Part shown: piece after piece, positions 5,946 through 11,575 of the stretch
Position numbering within the stretch: position 1 is the stretch's first letter
Layout: each line of letters begins with the position of its first letter
NCBI GenBank assembly: GCA_020433785.1
Contig: JAGRCC010000583.1
Location: forward strand, 1-11,575
DNA: 11,575 nucleotides
Source: Anaerolineae bacterium
GTDB lineage: Bacteria > Chloroflexota > Anaerolineae > 4572-78 > J111
Direction of reading: 5' to 3'
Program-made: the position numbers and the translations under genes
The notes under the pieces: generated by a model
What the model was told of the DNA's origin: nothing
Databases searched by the model: none
What the model saw: the letters and a program-made list of their open reading frames with translations, nothing else

Positions 5946-7379
5946 ATGACTGAAAAAACTGTATTGGCCATCGATCTGGGGGCCGAATCCGGCCGGGTGA
6001 TGGCGGTCCACTTCGATGGCCGTTCGCTGCGCCTGGAAGCGGTGAATCGGTTCGCTAATGTTCCCGTCACCGTTCATGGCACGCTCCACTGGGATGTGCT
6101 GCGTTTGTGGGGCGACATTCAGGCCGGGATCACGAAAGGCCGGGCTTACCAACCGGCCAGTATGGGCGTCGATACCTGGGGGGTGGACTTCGGCCTCCTT
6201 GACGAGCAGGGCCATTTGATCGGCAACCCCGTGCATTACCGTGATGGGCGCACCACAGGAATGATGGACAAAGTGATGGCTAAAGTCGCCAAGATTGACA
6301 TTTTTGAGCAAACCGGCCTCCAGTTCCTGCCCATCAATACCCTGTACCAACTAATGAGTCTGGATGACCGCCAGGCCCCCGATCTCCGGATAGCCGCCAC
6401 CTTTTTGACAACGCCCGACCTGCTCAACTATTGGCTTACCGGAACCAAAGTAAGCGAGTTCACCATCGCCAGCACAACCCAACTGTTCAATCCGCGCACC
6501 GGCGGCTGGGCCACAGAACTGATGGCCGCCCTCGGCCTGCCCGACCACATCTTTCCTGAGATTGTGCCGGCTGGCACCCGCCTGGGCGATTACGAAGGTA
6601 TCCCCGTCATTGCCCCTGCCTGCCACGATACCGGCAGCGCCGTGGCGGCTGTGCCGGTCCAAACCCCCAACTTTGCCTATATCAGCAGTGGCACCTGGAG
6701 CCTCGTCGGTTTGGAGGTGGACGAGCCGCTCATCAATGAGGCGGCTCTGGCCGCCAACCTGACCAATGAGGGTGGGGTATACGGCACATTTCGGCTGTTG
6801 AAAAATGTGATGGGCCTGTGGATTGTGCAGCAGTGTCGAGCGGCCTGGGCCGCAGCCGGCCAGAACTATACCTACGCCGAGTTGACCCAGCTTGCCCGGA
6901 AGGCAACGCCCTTACGTTCTCTTATTGACGTTAATGACCCGGTTTTTCTGGCGCCTGGAGACCATCCGCAGCAGGTTCGGGATTATTGCGCCCGAACGGG
7001 CCAGCCGGTGCCGGAAACGTCTGGGGCCATTGTGCGGACGGTGCTGGAAAGCCTGGCCTTGGCTTATCACGATGTGCTGGAGTCGTTAATGGCCCTATCG
7101 GGCCGCTCAATTGACTTCATTCATGTCGTCGGTGGCGGCTCACAAAACGACCTGCTTAACCAACTGACGGCCGACGCCACCGGCTTGCCCGTTCTGGCCG
7201 GCCCGATCGAAGCAACGGCCCTGGGCAACGCCCTGGTGCAGTTAATTACCTTGGGCGACGTGGGCAATTTGGCCGAGGCTCGGCAATTAGTCACGGCTAT
7301 GGGTGAGCTTAAGCGATACGAGCCAAACTTTTCAGCCTTAGCCTGGCAAGATGCTTACGAAAGATACAAGCAATTATGA
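5946..7379 (+). CDS. FGGY-family sugar kinase, rhamnulokinase (RhaB)-like, probably acting as L-fuculokinase
   Basis: A 477-residue FGGY kinase that would phosphorylate L-fuculose (or L-rhamnulose) at O1 with ATP. Its sequence follows E. coli RhaB (489) rather than E. coli FucK. Shared blocks are AIDLGAESGRVM (8-19), GVDTWGVDFGLLD (74-86), VHYRDGRT (96-103), LQFLPINTLYQL (125-136), CHDTGSAV (226-233), SSGTWSLVG (247-255), NLTNEGG (271-277), KNVMGLW (286-292), VVGGGSQNDLLNQL (394-407) and AGPIEATALGN (418-428). D228 is the expected catalytic base and residues 394-407 belong to the ATP site. Start is supported by TAAGGA seven bases upstream. The neighbours (fucI before, fucU after) argue for fuculose as the substrate. 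RhaB-like kinases serve fucose operons in some other bacteria, so this is a plausible substitution. Confidence 0.92.
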   Translation: MTEKTVLAIDLGAESGRVMAVHFDGRSLRLEAVNRFANVPVTVHGTLHWDVLRLWGDIQAGITKGRAYQPASMGVDTWGVDFGLLDEQGHLIGNPVHYRDGRTTGMMDKVMAKVAKIDIFEQTGLQFLPINTLYQLMSLDDRQAPDLRIAATFLTTPDLLNYWLTGTKVSEFTIASTTQLFNPRTGGWATELMAALGLPDHIFPEIVPAGTRLGDYEGIPVIAPACHDTGSAVAAVPVQTPNFAYISSGTWSLVGLEVDEPLINEAALAANLTNEGGVYGTFRLLKNVMGLWIVQQCRAAWAAAGQNYTYAELTQLARKATPLRSLIDVNDPVFLAPGDHPQQVRDYCARTGQPVPETSGAIVRTVLESLALAYHDVLESLMALSGRSIDFIHVVGGGSQNDLLNQLTADATGLPVLAGPIEATALGNALVQLITLGDVGNLAEARQLVTAMGELKRYEPNFSALAWQDAYERYKQL

Positions 7380-7439
7380 AATTTCAACGATTGTTCCCGC
7401 CCAAAAACCATTGGGTCTGTCGAGGATAGCTGGCACTGT

Positions 7440-7509
7440 GTTACGCTGCCCCCAGAGTGGACGGCAGTAGTTAACACTTGGTAAGTGTGGCAATACCACA
7501 ATATCACTT
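7440..7509 (+). repeat. Cluster of overlapping inverted repeats upstream of the sugar-binding protein gene
   Basis: Several alternative hairpins overlap here. GTTA..CTGCC (7440-7450) pairs with GGCAG..TAAC (7463-7475). ACACTT (7474-7479) pairs with AAGTGT (7483-7488) across three bases. TGTGG (7486-7490) pairs with CCACA (7496-7500). AAGTG (7483-7487) also pairs with CACTT (7505-7509). The pairings exclude one another. This could be an attenuation-type leader if transcription reads through from the kinase gene, or a set of protein sites. Confidence 0.4.
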
Positions 7510-7514
7510 ACATT

Positions 7515-7533
7515 TTGATGAAACTTGCATCAA
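7515..7533. promoter_or_regulatory. Inverted repeat TTGATG-N7-CATCAA upstream of the transport genes
   Basis: Perfect six-base arms, TTGATG (7515-7520) and CATCAA (7528-7533), surround AAACTTG. The 19-base size and its place about 145 bases before the binding-protein ATG fit an operator. I cannot say which regulator would bind it. The rest of 7380-7677 holds the repeat cluster at 7440-7509 and a weak promoter. Confidence 0.35.
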
Positions 7534-7609
7534 GGGAGACGCAGTTTATGACATAAAACCGTAGTACAATGATGTTTTACCAGCTTCTTTCATTAGTAGA
7601 CCTGGCGGC

Positions 7610-7639
7610 TTTACAAAATTCAACTCATAGCCGCAGAAT
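7610..7639 (+). promoter_or_regulatory. Weak candidate promoter for the sugar-binding protein gene
   Basis: TTTACA (7610-7615, five of six), an 18-base spacer and CAGAAT (7634-7639, four of six). A start near 7646 would leave a short leader with the AAAGGAG ribosome binding site at 7661-7667. A TACAAT at 7565-7570 is an alternative -10 but lacks a -35 box. The transport genes may instead be reached by read-through from the kinase promoter. Confidence 0.3.
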
Positions 7640-7677
7640 CATCAAATTAGAAACAAAACAAAAGGAGATTTTCAAAG

Positions 7678-8715
7678 ATGAGAAGATATTTCATTACGTT
7701 GGTAACTTTAATTGTCGTCAGTCTCATGTTTTTGTCTGCTTGTGGCGCTCCGACCCCAGCCCCAACTCAAGCACCGGCCGAGGAACCGGCTGCGGAAGAA
7801 CCCGCTGCCGAAGAAGCCGCTGACACCGCAGCAGGCGCTACCGAAGACACCTATATCGCCATTGTATCTAAAGGGTTTCAGCACCAATTTTGGCAAGCCG
7901 TTAAAGCGGGCGCAGAACAAGCCGCCGGCGACCTTAACGTGACCATCACCTTTGAAGGACCTGAATCCGAGTCTCAAGTCGATAAACAAGTTGAAATGGT
8001 CCAGGCCGCTTTAGACAAGAACCCCGATGCCCTGTGTTTGGCCGCGTTAGATAGTCAAGCGTTGCTGCCATTGCTGCAACGTGTCCAGGAAAGCAACATT
8101 CCCGTCGTTGGGTTCGACTCAGGCGTTGATAGCGACATCCCGGTTTCAACCGCAGCCACCGATAACATTGCTGCTGCCGCCTACGCTGCGGATAAAATGG
8201 CAGAACTTATTGGCGGCGCGGGCCAAGTGGCCGTTATCGTTCACGACCAAACCAGCCTCACTGGCATTGATCGCCGCGATGGATTTGTTAATCGGATTAC
8301 CGAAGCCTATCCGGATATTGAAATTGTCGATGTTCAATATGGCGGCGGCGATCACCTGAAATCAACCGACTTAGCCAAAGCCATCATGGAAGCCCACCCC
8401 GATTTGAAAGGCTTTTTCGGCGCTAACGAGGGGTCGGCCATTGGGGTTTTGAATGCCGTCACTGAAACCGGCCGAGAAGGTCAGATCACCGTCGTCGGCT
8501 ACGACTCCGGCTTGCAGCAAATCCAAGCGATTGAAGCCGGCACGGAAGCTGGAGCCATCACCCAGAACCCCATCGGTATTGGCTACAAATGCGTTGAAGC
8601 GGCGGTTAAAGCTATCAATGGCGAAGAACTGCCGAAAACGATTGACACCGGTTTTGAATGGTATGACGCCACGAACATCAAAGATGAAAAAATTGCTGCT
8701 CTTTTGTATGAGTAG
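7678..8715 (+). CDS. Sugar ABC transporter substrate-binding lipoprotein (RbsB-like, CUT2 class)
   Basis: A 345-residue secreted lipoprotein that should capture the sugar, probably L-fucose, outside the cell and deliver it to the permease. Residues 1-22 are a lipoprotein signal peptide: MRRY, a hydrophobic core and the lipobox LSAC with C22 as the lipidated residue. Residues about 23-55 are a flexible Pro/Ala/Glu-rich linker. Residues about 58-345 are a two-lobed periplasmic-binding fold of the ribose/galactose type (Peripla_BP_4), with SKGFQHQFWQAVKAGAEQAA (64-83), PVVGFDSG (142-149), DRRDGF (198-203), GFFGANEG (245-252) and VVGYDSG (272-278). By analogy with RbsB, D148, R200, N250, D276 and Q296 are candidate ligand contacts. 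AAGGAG lies 10 bases before the ATG. The ATPase, permease and mutarotase genes follow in order. The ligand is inferred from context; ribose- and galactose-type proteins look alike at this level. Confidence 0.93.
   Translation: MRRYFITLVTLIVVSLMFLSACGAPTPAPTQAPAEEPAAEEPAAEEAADTAAGATEDTYIAIVSKGFQHQFWQAVKAGAEQAAGDLNVTITFEGPESESQVDKQVEMVQAALDKNPDALCLAALDSQALLPLLQRVQESNIPVVGFDSGVDSDIPVSTAATDNIAAAAYAADKMAELIGGAGQVAVIVHDQTSLTGIDRRDGFVNRITEAYPDIEIVDVQYGGGDHLKSTDLAKAIMEAHPDLKGFFGANEGSAIGVLNAVTETGREGQITVVGYDSGLQQIQAIEAGTEAGAITQNPIGIGYKCVEAAVKAINGEELPKTIDTGFEWYDATNIKDEKIAALLYE
7777..7821 (+). repeat. In-frame five-residue repeat (AEEPA) in the lipoprotein linker
   Basis: Three imperfect 15-base units encode AEEPA, AEEPA and AEEAA (residues 34-48) just after the lipidated cysteine. 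They make an acidic, disordered tether between membrane anchor and binding domain. Codons differ between units, so the repeat is not a very recent expansion. Linkers of this composition are common in Chloroflexota binding proteins. Confidence 0.7.
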
Positions 8716-8775
8716 TCTGAATACCTAAAGTTGTTGATCACCTTTTCACCTATAAACCCAAGAAGGTAGTTTAGA

Positions 8776-8824
8776 GAGCCGTCACCAGAGACTCAAAAGA
8801 AGCGCGGTTTCTGGTGACTGGCTC
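8776..8824 (+). other. Intercistronic stem-loop between the binding-protein and ATPase genes
   Basis: GAGCCGTCACCAGA (8776-8789) pairs with TCTGGTGAC-T-GGCTC (8810-8824), giving 14 pairs with a single bulged T and a 20-base loop. No U-run follows. Hairpins in this place in transport operons, as in the well-known malE-malF gap, protect the upstream message from 3' exonucleases and help keep the binding protein in excess over the membrane parts. That role here is inference. Confidence 0.6.
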
Positions 8825-8834
8825 CTCCTCACTG

Positions 8835-8848
8835 CCTCAACGTTGAGG
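8835..8848 (+). promoter_or_regulatory. Perfect palindrome that includes the ATPase ribosome binding site
   Basis: CCTCAACGTTGAGG is its own reverse complement over 14 bases. As RNA it folds into five pairs with an ACGT loop. Its 3' arm, TGAGG, is the only Shine-Dalgarno-like sequence before the ATPase ATG, seven bases away at 8856. Folding would hide the ribosome binding site and lower ATPase translation relative to the binding protein. The same DNA could also be a protein-binding site. Confidence 0.5.
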
Positions 8849-8855
8849 AAATCCT

Positions 8856-10391
8856 ATGGATAATGTTCTGGTAAAAATGGAAGGCATTGAAAAATGGTTT
8901 CCCGGCGTCCATGCCCTCAGTAATTGTCGGTTCGAGTTAGCGGCCGGTGAAGTCCACGCCTTGATTGGAGAGAATGGTGCCGGCAAATCGACTTTGATGA
9001 AAATTTTGGCAGGTATCTACGACAAAGATGAAGGCACTATTTTGTACAAAGGGAAAAATGTCACCATCCCCGGCCCTCTCGCTGCGCAAAAATTGGGCAT
9101 TAGCATCATTCACCAAGAACTCAATTTGATGCCGCACCTGACCATCGCCGAAAATATTTTTATTGGCCGTGAACCACGTATTGGGTTCAATTTATTACCT
9201 GATGACAAAACAATTAACCGGCAAGCTCAGGTCATTTTGGATCGAATGCGGCTCAAATTACATCCGCGCACCAAAGTGGGCAACTTGTCGGTGGCCCAAC
9301 AACAGATGGTCGAAATTGCTAAATCGCTGTCGTTCAATGCCAATGTTTTAATTATGGATGAACCGACCGCGGCCTTAACTGAGTCGGAAATTGAAGAGTT
9401 GTTCAAATTCGTCAACGAATTACGAGACCACGGAGTCGGCATCGTCTATATTTCGCATCGGTTGGAAGAGTTGAAACAAATTTCGGACCGAATCACGGTC
9501 ATGCGCGACGGCTGTTACGTTGATACCTTGCAGACTAAGGATGCCACCATCGACCAGATTATCAGTTTGATGGTGGGCCGCACCATTTACGAAACCGCCC
9601 CCGAAATACCCGAAACACAAAGCAGTGAAACTGTGCTTGAAGTTAAAAATCTCAATCGGGGGTCAAGTCTAAAGGATATCAATTTTAGTCTCAAAAAAGG
9701 CGAGATACTGGGTTTCGCCGGGCTGATGGGAGCCGGCCGAACCGAAGTGGCCCGGGCCATTTTTGGCGCCGACTCTATTGACTCCGGGGAAATTTACATC
9801 AACGGCCAACAAGTTCATATCAAAAGACCCAAAGATGCCGTTGCCCACGGCATTGGGTATCTTTCGGAAGACCGCAAGCGGTACGGGCTGGCCGTGAAGA
9901 GCGATGTTGAAACCAATATTGTTTTGGCCTCATTTAGCAAATTCTTTCGGTTTCTGGGTTGGATAGATACCAAAGCCACTAAAAAAACAGCCCTACACCA
10001 CCAGCAAAGCCTTAATATTAAAACGCCTAGCGTGCAACAAAAAGTTAAAAATTTATCCGGTGGCAATCAGCAAAAAGTGGTCATTGGCAAATGGCTAACG
10101 GCCGATACCGATATCTTGATTTTTGATGAACCCACCCGCGGTATTGATGTCGGGGCCAAAAGCGAAATCTATAAGCTGCTCAACGAACTCACGCAGCAAG
10201 GCAAATCAATTATCATGATCTCTTCCGAACTGCCGGAAATATTGCGCATGAGTCACCGGGTGGTGGTGATGTGCGAAGGACGGATTACCGGCGAATTGCC
10301 CATTGCCGAAGCCACCCAAGAAAAAATAATGAAATTCGCCACGCAGCGTGAAGAACAAAACGTGCAGCTTGTTACGAACGGAGAAATTTAA
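8856..10391 (+). CDS. Sugar ABC transporter ATP-binding protein, double-domain RbsA/MglA-like
   Basis: A 511-residue cytoplasmic ATPase with two fused ABC domains, the normal length for the ribose/galactose (CUT2) class. Domain 1: Walker [10 protein letters not shown] (38-46), Q-loop HQELNLM (86-92), signature LSVAQQQ (144-150), Walker B VLIMDEP (164-170) and switch H201. Domain 2: Walker A-like GLMGAGRTE (289-297), signature LSGGNQQ (400-406) and Walker [13 protein letters not shown] (420-431). As is usual in this family, domain 2 has R in place of the Walker A lysine and SSE in place of the switch histidine, so domain 1 carries the hydrolytic motifs. Its stop codon directly abuts the permease ATG, so the two are translationally coupled. 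A palindrome at 8835-8848 covers its ribosome binding site. Confidence 0.95.
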   Translation: MDNVLVKMEGIEKWFPGVHALSNCRFELAAGEVHALIGENGAGKSTLMKILAGIYDKDEGTILYKGKNVTIPGPLAAQKLGISIIHQELNLMPHLTIAENIFIGREPRIGFNLLPDDKTINRQAQVILDRMRLKLHPRTKVGNLSVAQQQMVEIAKSLSFNANVLIMDEPTAALTESEIEELFKFVNELRDHGVGIVYISHRLEELKQISDRITVMRDGCYVDTLQTKDATIDQIISLMVGRTIYETAPEIPETQSSETVLEVKNLNRGSSLKDINFSLKKGEILGFAGLMGAGRTEVARAIFGADSIDSGEIYINGQQVHIKRPKDAVAHGIGYLSEDRKRYGLAVKSDVETNIVLASFSKFFRFLGWIDTKATKKTALHHQQSLNIKTPSVQQKVKNLSGGNQQKVVIGKWLTADTDILIFDEPTRGIDVGAKSEIYKLLNELTQQGKSIIMISSELPEILRMSHRVVVMCEGRITGELPIAEATQEKIMKFATQREEQNVQLVTNGEI

Positions 10392-11405
10392 ATGGCAAAC
10401 ACCAAAAGTTCATCTTTAAACCCACCTACTGTAGGAAAAATTTCTTGGCTAAAAGGCGACGCCGCACAAAAGATTCTGGCGTTTACGGGCCTAATTGTTA
10501 TGTTCGTTGTTTTTTCGCTCGCCTCCGAAAACTTTTTCCGCTTTAGCAACATTGTGGGTATTTTGCTGGCAACGGCCGTTAACGGGGTTCTGGCCCTGGG
10601 CGCTACCTTCGTCATTATCACCGGCGGCATCGACCTGTCGGTCGGCACGGTGATGACCTTTGCCGCTGTCATGACCGGGGTGTTCATTACCAACATGGGC
10701 CTGCCCATCCCTTTGGGCGTGATTGGTGGGCTGGGCGCCGGCGCATTTGCCGGATTTATCAACGGTACGGTCATCTCGAAATTGAGAATACCGCCTTTTG
10801 TCGCTACCCTGGGTATGCTTTATGTCGCGAAAGGATTGGCGTTAATTATTTCAGGGTTGAAGCCGATTTACTTCACGGAAACGCCGGCTTTTGCTGAGAT
10901 TGCCGGCGGCTCGATCCTCGGCAGTATCATTCCGGGCTTTGATATCCCTAACGCCGTTTTGATCTTGGCTGTCGCGGCCATTGTAGCCCACCTTATTCTC
11001 ACCAAAACCATTTTGGGGCGATACACTTTCGCCATCGGCAGTAACGAAGAAGCCACGCGGCTATCGGGCGTCAACGTTGGCTTTTGGAAAACCGCTGTTT
11101 ACACCCTGGCCGGTATGTTCGCCGGTTTAGGCGGGGTGATGATTGCCTCACGGCTCAACTCGGCCCAACCGGCTCTAGGCGCCGGCTACGAACTCGATGC
11201 CATTGCGGCGGTCGTCATCGGCGGCACGTCACTGAGCGGCGGCGAAGGCACCATTTTAGGCACCATCATTGGCGCGTTCATCATTAGTACGCTAACCAAT
11301 GGCCTCCGAATTTTATCGGTACCTCAAGAATGGCAAATCGTGGTCACAGGGGCCATCGTCATTGCCGCTGTCTACGCCGACATTGTACGCCGGCGTCAAT
11401 CATAA
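10392..11405 (+). CDS. Sugar ABC transporter permease (RbsC-like, BPD_transp_2)
   Basis: A 337-residue integral membrane protein of the ribose/xylose/arabinose permease family, which works as a homodimer. A polar N-terminus of about 27 residues precedes eight or more hydrophobic segments. Family motifs seen are ITGGIDLSVGTVM (76-88), the GxFxGFxNGxxI-type stretch AFAGFINGTVISKLRIPPFV (118-137), the cytoplasmic coupling loop GSNEEATRLSGVN (216-228) and the C-terminal GGTSLSGGEGTILGTIIGA (277-295) followed by NGLRIL (303-308). The ATG directly follows the ATPase stop codon, with GGAG eight bases upstream at 10380-10383. With one permease gene and one double ATPase, the importer is of the standard CUT2 form. 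The substrate, L-fucose or a related deoxysugar, is inferred from the neighbours. Confidence 0.94.
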   Translation: MANTKSSSLNPPTVGKISWLKGDAAQKILAFTGLIVMFVVFSLASENFFRFSNIVGILLATAVNGVLALGATFVIITGGIDLSVGTVMTFAAVMTGVFITNMGLPIPLGVIGGLGAGAFAGFINGTVISKLRIPPFVATLGMLYVAKGLALIISGLKPIYFTETPAFAEIAGGSILGSIIPGFDIPNAVLILAVAAIVAHLILTKTILGRYTFAIGSNEEATRLSGVNVGFWKTAVYTLAGMFAGLGGVMIASRLNSAQPALGAGYELDAIAAVVIGGTSLSGGEGTILGTIIGAFIISTLTNGLRILSVPQEWQIVVTGAIVIAAVYADIVRRRQS

Positions 11406-11408
11406 AAG

Positions 11409-11480
11409 AGTCAGACAGTCTCACCCGAAATGACACCGACAATGAAAATGTCTGACTACCGTCTACGGACATCTGACTAC
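11409..11480 (+). repeat. Three copies of TCTGACT/AGTCAGA before fucU, able to form alternative hairpins
   Basis: AGTCAGACA (11409-11417) pairs perfectly with TGTCTGACT (11449-11457), nine pairs around a 31-base loop. A second direct copy, TCTGACTAC (11472-11480), repeats 11451-11459 at a distance of 21 bases and could pair with the same 5' arm over seven bases. The element fills most of the 97-base gap between the permease stop and the fucU start. It may tune the amount of fucU message or translation. Confidence 0.5.
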
Positions 11481-11502
11481 TGTATTTTTAGAGGAGCGAC
11501 AA

Positions 11503-11575
11503 ATGTTGAAAGGAATTTCTACCCTATTTAGTCCGGAGCTATTGGCCACGCTATACCAGATGGGCCACGGCGACG
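11503..11575 (+). CDS. fucU: L-fucose mutarotase, FucU/RbsD family, N-terminal part (runs off the window)
   Basis: Twenty-four residues are visible: MLKGISTLFSPELLATLYQM then GHGD. FucU and RbsD proteins typically begin MLKGI-P-x-x-SPELL-x-x-L-x-x-MGHGD/T-D, where the histidine (H22 here) is the catalytic residue that opens the pyranose ring. The enzyme interconverts the alpha and beta anomers of L-fucose so that the isomerase receives the form it needs. GAGGAG lies six bases upstream (11491-11496), a strong ribosome binding site. RbsD-type pyranases share this N-terminus; the fucose isomerase in the same cluster favours FucU. Confidence 0.85.
   Translation, partial: MLKGISTLFSPELLATLYQMGHGD

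Noticed and set aside
7385..7411. Short stem after the kinase stop (CCCAA-N6-TTGGG) as a terminator
   Set aside because: The stem is weak and is not followed by a U-run.
9717..10391. Changed Walker A (GAGRTE) and missing switch histidine in the second ATPase domain, as possible inactivation
   Set aside because: The same changes are normal in the second domain of RbsA/MglA-type ATPases. The gene looks functional.
1..11575. CRISPR arrays, tRNA or rRNA genes, insertion sequences, phage or defence genes
   Set aside because: I saw no regularly spaced repeats, no tRNA-like cloverleaf, and no transposase or phage-type protein in any frame. The window is a metabolic cluster.

Overview
The window holds most of an L-fucose (6-deoxyhexose) uptake and catabolism cluster on the plus strand. 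A divergent DeoR-family regulator, a Ca2+/Na+ antiporter and the start of a cytochrome c maturation gene (ccmB) lie on the minus strand. The organism is probably a bacterium of the Chloroflexota (Anaerolineae/Caldilineae-like). This is inference from style: a Pro/Ala/Glu-rich linker after the lipobox of the sugar-binding lipoprotein, a CcmB N-terminus of the kind seen in aerobic members of that phylum, and moderate base composition with clear sigma70-type promoters. No rRNA or other phylogenetic marker is present to prove it.

Layout. 1-170 (minus): N-terminal 56 residues of CcmB, with a near-consensus promoter at 202-230. 259-1392 (minus): CaxA/YrbG-type Ca2+/Na+ antiporter. 1627-2412 (minus): DeoR-type repressor, preceded by a perfect TTGACA-N17-TATAAT promoter with an inverted repeat in its spacer. 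2721-3677 (plus): a fusion of a DeoR-type HTH domain to a class II aldolase. 3810-5624: L-fucose isomerase. 5623-5714: a large imperfect hairpin overlapping the isomerase stop codon. 5946-7379: RhaB-like FGGY kinase with its own promoter and an operator-like palindrome. 7678-8715: sugar-binding lipoprotein. 8856-10391: double ABC ATPase. 10392-11405: permease. 11503-11575: start of a FucU/RbsD-type mutarotase, cut by the window edge.

How the genes fit together. The binding lipoprotein, the ATPase and the permease form a ribose/galactose-type (CUT2) importer. FucU would interconvert the fucose anomers, the isomerase makes L-fuculose, the kinase makes L-fuculose-1-phosphate, and the aldolase cleaves this to dihydroxyacetone phosphate and L-lactaldehyde. 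The DeoR protein is the likely local repressor; E. coli FucR, of the same family, responds to L-fuculose-1-phosphate.

The most notable feature is the aldolase, whose first ~65 residues are a DeoR-type winged HTH. This segment aligns without gaps (31 of 65 identical) to the N-terminus of the divergently transcribed DeoR regulator next door. It looks like a local duplication and fusion that may have made an enzyme that also binds DNA, or one with a decayed DNA-binding domain. The gaps between genes are also rich in inverted repeats, including one that buries the ribosome binding site of the ABC ATPase.
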